Origin: JAIOSM01 sp023143455 | GTDB taxonomy: Bacteria; Desulfobacterota; Desulfobacteria; Desulfobacterales; Desulfobacteraceae | Reading direction: 5' to 3' | Assembly: GCA_030632885.1 (NCBI GenBank) | Contig: DAOVTW010000016.1 | Span: 1-64,000, forward strand | DNA length: 64,000 nt | In this document: positions 16,662 through 24,423 of the stretch, piece by piece | Numbering within the stretch: position 1 is the stretch's first letter | Layout: each line of letters starts with the position of its first letter | Translations under genes and position numbers: made by a program | The notes under the pieces: generated by a model | The model's database searches: none | The model's input: the letters and a program-made list of their open reading frames with translations, nothing else | What the model was told of the DNA's origin: nothing

Positions 16662-17546
16662 TTAATTAAAAAGTTTGGAAAGTTTGCTGATCTGCTCAGA
16701 AGAGATTTCTTTTCTTTGTTTGGCAATATTAAGAGTATATTTCCCCATTACTTTATAAAGTAAAGAAAAATCAGGCATGTCTTTTTCAATGGCATTTATA
16801 TGGCTTGAAACTATATCTGAATCACCCCTTGCCACTGGACCAGTAAGGGCATGAACAGATCCTTTGTTTTTAATATTGTTTAAAGTCCCCATGATTAAAG
16901 GTTCAAGTATTTCATAGGCCTTTTCTTCGGAAAGATCTGCCTTTTGTAAAAGATTTATAGCAAAGTCTTCAAGGGTTACAAGAAAATTCGATGCAACAAC
17001 AGCTGCGGCATGGTAAAGCATTTTTGCATCAGTTGGGATAGTAAAATAATTTGCTTTTAATGCTGTTACTATTTTTTTTCCAATTTTGACAGCACCTTCA
17101 CTACCCTCTACAGAAATATTAATTCCTGAAAATGGTGATTTTTGTTCTTTCTCATATGGCGTGAAGCTCTGGAGAGGGTGGATTGAGCCAATATTTATGT
17201 CTGATTTGATTGCACCTGATTTTTGTGCTGAGTTAAGAATTTTAGATGATAGAGCACCACTTAAATGGAAAACAGACATGGGGTGTTTAAAACCATTTTT
17301 TGATGCAATATAAGAACAAACATTCTCAATGGCATCATCGGGCGTGGTAATAAAAAGAATGTCGCTGTTTTGGCATGCATGCTCAGCTGTATCAAAAATT
17401 TGACCGACATTATTGACTGCATGGTGGGCTTTTTCTGCAGAAGATCTTGTTTTACTGAAAAAACCTGAGGGGATAAATCCTGCTTTTGTAAGATAAACAG
17501 CAAGGTTTGTCCCGGTTCTGCCACATCCGACTATGGAAAACTTCAT
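16662..17546 (-). CDS. DUF2520 / NADP-oxidoreductase coenzyme F420-like Rossmann protein
   Basis: A 294-residue protein. The N-terminal Rossmann fold begins IVGCGRTGTNLA (residues 4-15). A middle segment HLSGALSSKILNSA and GSIHPLQSF is followed by a helical C-terminal DUF2520 domain with HAAAVVASNFLVTL. Members resemble ketopantoate reductases and 6-phosphogluconate dehydrogenases, but their substrate is not established. The gene begins 2 bases after panB ends, so an NADPH-dependent ketopantoate reductase (PanE-like) role is an attractive inference. It is convergent with prfB, with only 2 bases between stops. Confidence 0.8.
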   Translation of the reverse strand: MKFSIVGCGRTGTNLAVYLTKAGFIPSGFFSKTRSSAEKAHHAVNNVGQIFDTAEHACQNSDILFITTPDDAIENVCSYIASKNGFKHPMSVFHLSGALSSKILNSAQKSGAIKSDINIGSIHPLQSFTPYEKEQKSPFSGINISVEGSEGAVKIGKKIVTALKANYFTIPTDAKMLYHAAAVVASNFLVTLEDFAINLLQKADLSEEKAYEILEPLIMGTLNNIKNKGSVHALTGPVARGDSDIVSSHINAIEKDMPDFSLLYKVMGKYTLNIAKQRKEISSEQISKLSKLFN

Positions 17547-17548
17547 TT

Positions 17549-18340
17549 TTATTTATACTCATATTCTTTTGACGGAAAAGATTTGTTTTTTACTTCTTTT
17601 GCAAAAGATTCAAGTCCATTAACAACCTCAGTGTAAACATCAGCATATTTTTTTACAAATTTAGGAACTTTTTTGTTGTTGATTCCAAGCATATCAGGAA
17701 GTACAAGTATCTGCCCATCACATTCAAGGCCAGCTCCAATGCCAATTGTTGGTATGGTAAGCAGGGCTGTTATTTTTGCAGAAATCTCAGATGGAATACC
17801 TTCTAAAACAACAGAAAAAGCACCAGCATCCTGAACTCTTTTTGCATCATCTAAAAGTCTTTCTTCATCACGCTGAACTTTAAATCCTCCCATCTGGTGT
17901 ACTGACTGGGGTGTCAATCCAATATGAGCCTGAACCGGAATTCCTGTCTTTACTATCTTTTCGATAATATTTGAAACATCAGCACCACCTTCAAGCTTTA
18001 CAGCAGCAGCTCCTGCTTCTTTTAAAAATCTTCCGGCATTTTTTAAAGCTTCATCAATTGAACCCTGATAAGACATAAAGGGCATATCACCTATGACCAT
18101 GGCACGTTCGCACGCTCTTGCAACTATTTCAGTATGGTAAATACTTTCATCCATTGTTACAGGCAGGGTAGTAGCTTTTCCCTGAAAAACCATTCCAAGG
18201 GAATCCCCAACAAGAATGATTTCAATTCCGGCCTGATCAACCATTTGCGCAAATAAATAGTCATACGCTGTCAGGGCAGTTATTTTTTCTCCGTTTTCCT
18301 TCATTTTAATAAGCTTACTTGTTGTAATTGCTGTTTGCAT
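17549..18340 (-). CDS. panB: 3-methyl-2-oxobutanoate hydroxymethyltransferase
   Basis: A 263-residue TIM-barrel enzyme that transfers a hydroxymethyl group from methylene-tetrahydrofolate to alpha-ketoisovalerate, giving ketopantoate. Motifs: LTAYDYLFA, the metal-binding VGDSLGMVFQG, DMPFMSYQ, AVKLEGG and GIGAGLECDGQILVLPDMLG. It is followed after 2 bases by the DUF2520 Rossmann protein, a plausible partner in the next reductive step. The spacing to the upstream helicase gene is 97 bases, so a separate promoter is possible. Confidence 0.97.
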   Translation of the reverse strand: MQTAITTSKLIKMKENGEKITALTAYDYLFAQMVDQAGIEIILVGDSLGMVFQGKATTLPVTMDESIYHTEIVARACERAMVIGDMPFMSYQGSIDEALKNAGRFLKEAGAAAVKLEGGADVSNIIEKIVKTGIPVQAHIGLTPQSVHQMGGFKVQRDEERLLDDAKRVQDAGAFSVVLEGIPSEISAKITALLTIPTIGIGAGLECDGQILVLPDMLGINNKKVPKFVKKYADVYTEVVNGLESFAKEVKNKSFPSKEYEYK

Positions 18341-18437
18341 TCATATGTTTCCTCTCTAAAGTTATTTAAATTGAAATTATTTTATGAATAGCATTTGTTG
18401 ATTTAGATAACAAGTTGTTCATTAAGAAAATCATATA

Positions 18438-21377
18438 TTAAAATAGTTCCAATTGTTTTGCTATTATATTTTTTATCTTTTTTTTAAAGTCACTATTTTG
18501 ATACTGTTTAAGATTTTCTTCAATACTGGATAAAAAATTTGACTTTTCTCTAGCACAGGTTTTGCCAAAAATCATTCTTTTTTTTGCATGGGTGAGACAG
18601 AGAATGTCTTTAGCTCTGGTCATGGCAACATAGAAAAGGCGTTTTTCTTCTTCAATATTGTCTATTGTTTTTCCGTTCTTTGAAAAAGGAATAAAAGTCT
18701 CTTCACATCCAACTACAAACACAACCGGGAATTCAAGTCCTTTAGATGCGTGGATGCTCATAAGAGAAATCTTCTCGGCTTCAAATTCAAGGAAATCCTG
18801 CTCATGGTTCCAAAGCTCACTTTGGTTTTTATCCTTGTTTTGGGCTTTGGTTTTTTCTTTATTTGGGCTTTGGAAGGGAATATTTGCTTTTTCAAAAATT
18901 TCTTCAAAAACCAAGGCCTGTTTTTTTGTACGGAAGAGAATTGCAAAATCAGCAAAGGAATATTCTTTTGCCGTTTTTACGTTTAGTGCGTCTATTGACA
19001 AAAAAGAAGTGCCTCCGATAAGTTCTTCAATCATCTTACCTACTGCAACAGCTTCAGCTTTTTCGCTAGCAGTTTCCACAATAATGATTTTTTCTTTTTG
19101 TCCGGTAATATCAGAAAAAATTTTCTTTTTTGAATTTGTCACATCCTGGCTGGCAATCAACTGAAAAGATGCATCCAAAATTGTCTGGGTTGACCTGTAA
19201 TTTTTATTTAATATAATTTTTTTACTATCGGGAAAATCATCTGTAAATTGTTTAAAATATTTATTATCAGAGCCTCGAAACCCATAAATCGATTGGTCAG
19301 GATCGCCAATTACCATAAGGTTTGTCCCATTTCCTGCAATAAGTTTTATTAAAACATATTGTGCCTTGTTAATATCCTGATATTCGTCAATAAAAATATG
19401 GATAAATCTTTTTTGTAATTTTAAAAGAAGATCGTTATTTTTTTGTAACAATTTTACAGTCATTAAGATCAAATCTTCAAAATCAACAAGATTATTTGCT
19501 AATAAGAGGCTTTCATATTTCTGCCATATATTTTGTATGGTTTTATTTCCATGATTTTTAAAAGTTTGTAAATTCTGTTTTTCTTTTTGAATTATCAGGT
19601 CAGCATCAGCGGGTTTAATTTTTTTGCTTGTGCATGCATTTTTGATCAGACCTCCCCTTGTATCATTGTCAGCAATTGCAAAATCAAAAGATGTAAATTC
19701 TTTTAAAATCATCAGGCAAAAAGAATGAAAAGTTGCAGTAGAGACAGAAAGAGTTTTTGATTTTTTGCATAGAATCATTTTAGAGATTCTTTGCTTCATT
19801 TCATTTGCAGCCTTATTTGTGAATGTAAGGGCAAGGATTGAACCGGGCTCAACTTTTTTTTCTGTAATAAGGTGGGCTATTTTTTCAGTTAGTGTTCTTG
19901 TTTTCCCGGTTCCAGGACCTGCTTCAACAATAAGGGGGAGTCTTTCTGTCAGAACAATTTTTTTCTGTTCTTTATTTAACCCTTTTTCCTGAACTTGTTG
20001 TTTTTGATCAGGCTTGCTTATAGCTTTAGTGAATGTGGGCATTGTTGATATTGTTTTTGATTGTTTTTCTTTTTTCTTGGCAGTCTTTTTTGTACCAAAA
20101 AGAGAGAGGTTTTCGCTCTTAAATATTTTTACTTTTCCAAATTCACCGTCAAATCCGGGAGAGATTGTAATTTCCCCTTGCCGCATTTTTTCAATAGCTT
20201 TGGCAAGCAAAGGAATCTTTGCTTTTTCAATCTCTTTAATGCTCTTATTAAGAAGAATCTCAAGCTCAGGACCGATCTGTTCAATAGCTTTATTAAAGTT
20301 AGCATTAACTTTTTTTGTATTGGGTCCCACCTTAAAAATTTCAGAAAGAATATCAGCAAGAGGTACAATGCTTTGGTACCCATGCCTATTTTCAGGGATA
20401 AAACCTTCTGGTCTGTCTGCAAGTTTTTGGACTCGGTTTAAAACTCCAAGGGTTAATGGTTTGCTGCATTCCGGACAGATTCCGTCAAATTCAAGGGTTT
20501 GAACAGGATTAAAACAGACATTGCAGTTTCTATGACCGTCATAGTGGTATTTACCTAGCTCCGGGTACATGTCAATTGTGCCAAGATACTTTGTAATATC
20601 TTTTTTTATGAGCGCTTCTCTGATACCAAAATATGAAAAATCAGTATTAAAAATAGAAGCATTCCTGCCTATAAAGCGTGGAGAATGGGCGTCTGAGTTT
20701 GAAATAAGACTTAAATTGTCAAGATTTTGCACACGAAAGTTCATGGGAAGATCAGAAGAAAGACCTGTTTCTACAGCAAAAATATGTTTGCTTAATGATC
20801 CAAAGCACTCCTCAATGGTATCAAATCCGGATTTTGAACCAAACATTGAGAACCAGGGAGTCCAGATATGAGCCGGGATAAAAATTCCCCTATCATCAAC
20901 AGAAAGCATGAGTTCAAGAAGGTTTTCAGCATCAAGCCCAAGGATAGGACGTCCATCAGACCTTATATTACCGATTTTATCAAGTATTGAATTAAATTTT
21001 TTTACAATTTCAATTTCAGGAAAGAAAATCAGATTATGATTTTTTCTAACCCGATCATTTTTTTTATAAATGCTGCTGATTTCAGTTTGAAGAATAAATC
21101 TGACTTTATTGTGGCAAGTTTTTGGCACTTCTTTATCAAGCCTTTTCTTAAGCTCATGCTTTAGCTTAAAAAATCCTGGTTCTGCAGGTTCAAGCTTTTC
21201 CTCTATTTCAGCTATCCAGGCAGGATATGTAAAATCACCAGTTCCAACTACACTCACTCCTTTAATCATAGCAGCCATATAAATATGTTCAAGATCAAGG
21301 TTCTTTGCTGTGGCTCTTGAGAACTTAGAATGAATGTGCAAGTCAGTTATAAATTTTTCAGGCAAGGCGTGCTCCAT
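18438..21377 (-). CDS. PHP-domain / zinc-ribbon / UvrD-type helicase fusion protein
   Basis: A protein of about 979 residues (numbered from ATG 21377, MEHALPEK). Residues 10-285 are a PHP phosphoesterase domain with the metal motif DLHIHSKFSR at 12-21, GTGDF at about 45-49 and SNSDAH at 226-231. A four-cysteine zinc ribbon (CNVC...CPEC, 285-304) and helical linker follow. From about 470 on there is a superfamily I UvrD/PcrA helicase with Walker A AGPGTGKT (486-493), Walker B IDEYQD, motif IV YRST and motif VI YVAMTRAK. The PHP part resembles the TIGR00375 family. A nuclease or phosphatase coupled to a 3'-5' helicase, for DNA repair, is inference. It overlaps the CsaA-like gene upstream by 20 bases; ATG 21404 is an alternative start. 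Confidence 0.88.
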   Translation of the reverse strand: MEHALPEKFITDLHIHSKFSRATAKNLDLEHIYMAAMIKGVSVVGTGDFTYPAWIAEIEEKLEPAEPGFFKLKHELKKRLDKEVPKTCHNKVRFILQTEISSIYKKNDRVRKNHNLIFFPEIEIVKKFNSILDKIGNIRSDGRPILGLDAENLLELMLSVDDRGIFIPAHIWTPWFSMFGSKSGFDTIEECFGSLSKHIFAVETGLSSDLPMNFRVQNLDNLSLISNSDAHSPRFIGRNASIFNTDFSYFGIREALIKKDITKYLGTIDMYPELGKYHYDGHRNCNVCFNPVQTLEFDGICPECSKPLTLGVLNRVQKLADRPEGFIPENRHGYQSIVPLADILSEIFKVGPNTKKVNANFNKAIEQIGPELEILLNKSIKEIEKAKIPLLAKAIEKMRQGEITISPGFDGEFGKVKIFKSENLSLFGTKKTAKKKEKQSKTISTMPTFTKAISKPDQKQQVQEKGLNKEQKKIVLTERLPLIVEAGPGTGKTRTLTEKIAHLITEKKVEPGSILALTFTNKAANEMKQRISKMILCKKSKTLSVSTATFHSFCLMILKEFTSFDFAIADNDTRGGLIKNACTSKKIKPADADLIIQKEKQNLQTFKNHGNKTIQNIWQKYESLLLANNLVDFEDLILMTVKLLQKNNDLLLKLQKRFIHIFIDEYQDINKAQYVLIKLIAGNGTNLMVIGDPDQSIYGFRGSDNKYFKQFTDDFPDSKKIILNKNYRSTQTILDASFQLIASQDVTNSKKKIFSDITGQKEKIIIVETASEKAEAVAVGKMIEELIGGTSFLSIDALNVKTAKEYSFADFAILFRTKKQALVFEEIFEKANIPFQSPNKEKTKAQNKDKNQSELWNHEQDFLEFEAEKISLMSIHASKGLEFPVVFVVGCEETFIPFSKNGKTIDNIEEEKRLFYVAMTRAKDILCLTHAKKRMIFGKTCAREKSNFLSSIEENLKQYQNSDFKKKIKNIIAKQLELF

Positions 21378-21696
21378 TCGGTGTGTTTTGATCTGGCACT
21401 GCAAGCACTACAGCTTCATTGGCTTGATGAAATCCAGTAACAAGGCATCCTGACATTATTGGTCCTATTTGCTTTGGCACAAAATTTACAACAGCAACTA
21501 CTTGTTTACCCATCAATGCTTCTTTGTCATAAAGGTCGGTAATTTGGGCGCTGGCTTTTTTTATTCCAAGTTTATCACCAAAATCCACTTTTAATATAAA
21601 AGCAGGTTTTCGGGCTTCCGGGAAATCTTCAACTTCAATTATTGTTCCAACTCTTAATTCAACCTTCTGAAAGTCTTCCCATTCAATATGGTTCAT
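21358..21696 (-). CDS. CsaA-like tRNA-binding domain protein
   Basis: A 112-residue stand-alone OB-fold tRNA-binding domain, as in the MetRS C-terminal domain, Trbp111 and CsaA. The family signature runs from RVGTIIEVEDFPEARKPAF to FGDKLGIKKASAQI, with the VVAVVNF strand and NGARLA tail typical of CsaA. CsaA has export-chaperone-like activity in Bacillus, while Trbp111 binds tRNA; which applies here is open. The gene has a promoter candidate at 21749-21777 and an AAGGCACAAAG ribosome-binding region, and it overlaps the helicase gene. Confidence 0.88.
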   Translation of the reverse strand: MNHIEWEDFQKVELRVGTIIEVEDFPEARKPAFILKVDFGDKLGIKKASAQITDLYDKEALMGKQVVAVVNFVPKQIGPIMSGCLVTGFHQANEAVVLAVPDQNTPNGARLA

Positions 21697-22041
21697 CTTT
21701 GTGCCTTGTGTTTTAATTTTTAAGCTTAAAAATTTATGGTGCTTGTAAAATTAAACAATAATCAGATAAAAAGTCAATGTGATTGTTCTTTAACTTTAGA
21801 TTTTTTTCAAGGATATAGGCTCAAAAGACTTTTTTCGCTTAGGTTTTAAATTTTCAAACCACAAAAAATTTAAAAGATGCGCTACAAAAAGCCCTTCAAA
21901 CCTCTATCAAAAAAGGTGTTATAATAAAGAAAAAGATTTGAAGCTTTCTAATACAATAGCAGCCCATTATTCATGAGTTGAATGGTAAATAAGGCTTATA
22001 ATTTTAATTGACCTCAATGATTTTATATAATACTAACAAAC
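21697..22041. other. intergenic region between divergent genes
   Basis: This stretch holds the minus-strand promoter at 21749-21777. The remainder is A/T-rich, with many short A- and T-runs. I see no reading frame, hairpin or recognisable element for the plus-strand gene other than TATAAT-like sequence near 22023. Confidence 0.5.
21749..21777 (-). promoter_or_regulatory. promoter for the csaA-like/helicase operon
   Basis: On the minus strand, TTGACT (21772-21777), a 17-base spacer and TTAATT (21749-21754) lie about 52 bases before the ATG. Confidence 0.45.
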
Positions 22042-22575
22042 ATGGGAAACTTTGAATCTATTAATAATGTTATGAGTAATATTGTAAAATTAACAATCGC
22101 TATTTTAATTACTATCTTTTTTGTATTTATTGGTGTCGTTGAATCTGAAGAATTACCTAACGGCTGGAGACTTCCAACAGAATCTGATTTAAAAGGAAAT
22201 TTTATTAGAGAGCAATCCGAGAAAAAATTTGTTGAAGCTGAGGCAGACTTCAATGGTGATGGAATAGTTGATAGAGCTTATATATTAAAGAGCACTTTAT
22301 TCAGTGGTCAAGCTTTATTGGTAAAGCTATCCAAAAACAAAGAATATGTTTGGCTGGAGCTTAATCAAATTAATTGGGGTGATAAATATCCAAACGTATC
22401 TCTTGCGATGGGAATCAGTGTTATGGAACCAGGTCAGTATAACACTGCTTGTGGTAAGGGTTATTGGGAATGCGCAGGTGGCGACAAACCATCTATTTTG
22501 CTAAAACACCCAGGCCTTAATTATTTTAAATGGGGTAGTGCAGATTCAGTCTTTTATTGGGATGAGGATAAATAA
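22042..22575 (+). CDS. hypothetical exported or membrane-anchored protein with EF-hand-like loop
   Basis: A 177-residue protein. A hydrophobic helix at about 14-34 is followed by a soluble domain, so it is secreted or anchored. The segment ADFNGDGIVDRAYILKS (about 67-83) has the DxNxDGxxD calcium-loop pattern found in VCBS/FG-GAP and dockerin-type proteins. Two cysteines (CGKGYWECAGG) could form a disulfide outside the cell. No family is recognised. The start is uncertain, because neither ATG 22042 nor ATG 22072 has a ribosome binding site. An attC-like hairpin follows the stop, and a second small accessory gene comes after that. Confidence 0.6.
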   Translation: MGNFESINNVMSNIVKLTIAILITIFFVFIGVVESEELPNGWRLPTESDLKGNFIREQSEKKFVEAEADFNGDGIVDRAYILKSTLFSGQALLVKLSKNKEYVWLELNQINWGDKYPNVSLAMGISVMEPGQYNTACGKGYWECAGGDKPSILLKHPGLNYFKWGSADSVFYWDEDK

Positions 22576-22611
22576 TCATTCAAGAGAGTTTGGTTAAGTA
22601 ACTAAAACAAA

Positions 22612-22685
22612 CTCATAACAGCGCTTGCAGTTGGGCCAGCAAACCGCTAATCGCTTTGTTGGCCGATGATGCGAAGCGTAAATCA
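22612..22685 (+). repeat. attC-like imperfect hairpin between two small genes
   Basis: The inner stem GGCCAGCAAA (22634-22643) pairs with TTTGTTGGCC (22654-22663). After an internal bulge, an outer stem CGCTT/GCA (about 22622-22629) pairs with TGCGAAGCG (about 22670-22678). The left end reads ATAACAGCGCTT, like the AAC-side core of integron attC sites. The right end reads AAGCGTAAAT, one base short of GTTRRRY. There is no T-run. It may be a degenerate integron recombination site, another mobile repeat, or a plain RNA hairpin. Confidence 0.35.
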
Positions 22686-22697
22686 GAAAGGTAATTT

Positions 22698-23243
22698 GTG
22701 TCTGATAATTTAAAAAAGATTTACACACCCAATGATAATTTTGAAGCTGATCTCATTAGAGATGCCCTTGAGCAAGAAGATATATACTGTTTTATTCAAG
22801 GATATAATCATCGCAGTATGCTTGGAGTCCTTGGCTCATATGTTGGTTTGGGTATAATGGTTCCAGAAGAACAAGCTCATAAAGCAAAGCAAATTGTTGA
22901 GGAACTTCTGGAAACAGTACAAGCATTACCCCCAGAGGTTGATGATGAAGATACCAAAGAATCTTTTGAACCTTCAAAAAAATTTAGACCAAATAGTATT
23001 AGGGTAGCAGTTATTTTAGCTTTTGTTATCCCAGGCACTGGAACCTGCTATGCTGGTAACTCTAATTTAGGAAGCTGGATTGTTGTGTCATTTTTTGTTT
23101 GTCTTACAATTTTTTTTCTGACTATGGTTTCATATAATCCATCTAAATTTCTTTTTCTAAGCGTTCCCTGCATACCTTTGCTTATGGCATTAGATATATT
23201 TTATGCTATAAAGACACTAAAATCAAAAAATCCTAATGGTTAG
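22698..23243 (+). CDS. DUF2007-like domain protein with C-terminal membrane segments
   Basis: A 181-residue protein starting at GTG 22698, with AGAAAGGT 6 bases upstream. Residues 6-75 match the small signal-transducing DUF2007 type (KKIYTPNDNFEADLIRDALEQ, GIMVPEEQAHKAKQIVEELLE). An acidic linker and two or three hydrophobic helices (about 105-170) anchor it in the membrane. Its function is unknown. Its stop overlaps the end of a decayed transporter on the other strand. Confidence 0.7.
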   Translation: MSDNLKKIYTPNDNFEADLIRDALEQEDIYCFIQGYNHRSMLGVLGSYVGLGIMVPEEQAHKAKQIVEELLETVQALPPEVDDEDTKESFEPSKKFRPNSIRVAVILAFVIPGTGTCYAGNSNLGSWIVVSFFVCLTIFFLTMVSYNPSKFLFLSVPCIPLLMALDIFYAIKTLKSKNPNG

Positions 23244-23855
23244 CTGGTTTTAGATTTTCCTATTGTTGCAACATATATAGCCAATAATGCAAGCAAAACC
23301 CCTGCCCAGTTTATAAGCGTTGTTGGCCGTTGAAAAAACAGAACATCCCAGACAAAAGTAAGGGCTGGCTGGATCAAGGACTATTATACCTGAATAAGAG
23401 GCTCGAACTTGTGGTAAAGCATTGGCAATAAGAATCCACCCTATGACCTGACTGAACAGGCCCAGAGAGCCAAGAGCTAAAAAGCTCTTGGTACTTGGGA
23501 TTTTAAAAGAGTTACCAGATCTGACCATTTCAATTGCAAGGAAAAATGCAGTTGCTAAAGAGACAAGCATGAGCACATAAAAAAAAGAAGACTTTTCCAT
23601 GCCTGCTTGAAGTTTTCTCAAGGAAAGCAAAAAAGAGGCATAGAGGAATGCAGTTAAAATTCCCATCATAACACCAAGCTGATATGAATCAGGCAGAGCG
23701 TTCCATTTAATACCAACAATCATAAAAAGTCCTGCAAAAGCAAAAGGTATTGAAAATATAAACGAGATATGTAATTTTTCTTTGAAAAAAAATATACCAA
23801 CAAGTGTTAGAATAATGACTTGAAAGTTTGGAATAATTGTACCAAGTCCAGATTT
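23239..23855 (-). pseudogene. decayed DMT/EamA-family transporter
   Basis: The minus strand encodes EamA-type membrane helices from about 23855 (SGLGTIIPNFQVII) to 23382. A frameshift near 23370-23385 then moves the natural C-terminus (PALTFVWDVLFFQRPTTLIN... ending KTS) into another frame, which closes at 23239-23241. The first ~80 residues of a ten-helix transporter are missing at the 5' end. Double damage makes it a pseudogene. A drug/metabolite exporter was the likely original function. Confidence 0.85.
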
Positions 23856-23894
23856 TGATTATTTTCAGTTTAAATTAAAAGTATTTTACGAACA

Positions 23895-23937
23895 AAGGGC
23901 TTTAGTTACGCAAATATCTTGTGTAACTAAAGCCCTT
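23895..23937. terminator. strong bidirectional hairpin terminator
   Basis: A perfect 15-bp stem (23895-23909 with 23923-23937, core AAGGGCTTTAGTTAC) and a 13-base loop lie 29 bases beyond the universal stress gene's stop on the minus strand. It closes the TRAP/USP transcript and insulates the pseudogene. Confidence 0.82.
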
Positions 23938-23965
23938 GTTTCTGTCAATAAATATTTTTAAATAA

Positions 23966-24400
23966 TCAGCTTAAAATGTTGCGCAGTCGCAAGACTGAAC
24001 AATTTGCATTCTTAACAATTTTTTGAGCACAATCCTGTGAAAACGCCTCATTAATCATACGCCGGTGGTTATGATAGACCACAATTAAATCTGCCCCCCA
24101 TTTATCTGCCATTTCCAGAATAGCCTCATAGTGCTTGCCAATCAAAACTTTTGCGGATACATTTTCCCCGCAGTTTTTATCTGTAAAGTCTTTTAATGTT
24201 TTTGCAAATTCATTTCTAACCTCTTGTTTTATCTCATCGGAGATATAAGACGCCACAATAGGCATACCGAATCCAGGCATCACACTAACCAGACGAATTT
24301 CACCGTTAGATAATTTTGCAATATCTGCAGCATTATCATATACTGTTTTTGATGTTTTTGGGTAATCAACATCAATGGGTACCAATATTTTTTTAAACAC
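23966..24400 (-). CDS. universal stress protein (UspA family)
   Basis: A 144-residue single-domain USP beginning FKKILVPIDVDYPKTS. The usual C-terminal ATP-binding G-2x-G-9x-G(S/T) loop is replaced by VVYHNHRRMINEAFSQDCAQKIV followed by NCSVLRLR, so ATP binding may be lost. It is encoded 23 bases after the fused TRAP permease on the same strand. USP genes often accompany TRAP-TAXI permeases (as TeaD does the ectoine TRAP TeaABC) and may modulate transport. A terminator follows. Confidence 0.88.
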   Translation of the reverse strand: MFKKILVPIDVDYPKTSKTVYDNAADIAKLSNGEIRLVSVMPGFGMPIVASYISDEIKQEVRNEFAKTLKDFTDKNCGENVSAKVLIGKHYEAILEMADKWGADLIVVYHNHRRMINEAFSQDCAQKIVKNANCSVLRLRNILS

Positions 24401-24423
24401 AACTTACTCCTTTATGTAAAAAA

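Noticed and set aside
22005..22030. TTGACC...TATAAT promoter ahead of the 177-residue gene
   Set aside because: The spacer is only 12 bases, too short for a sigma-70 promoter.
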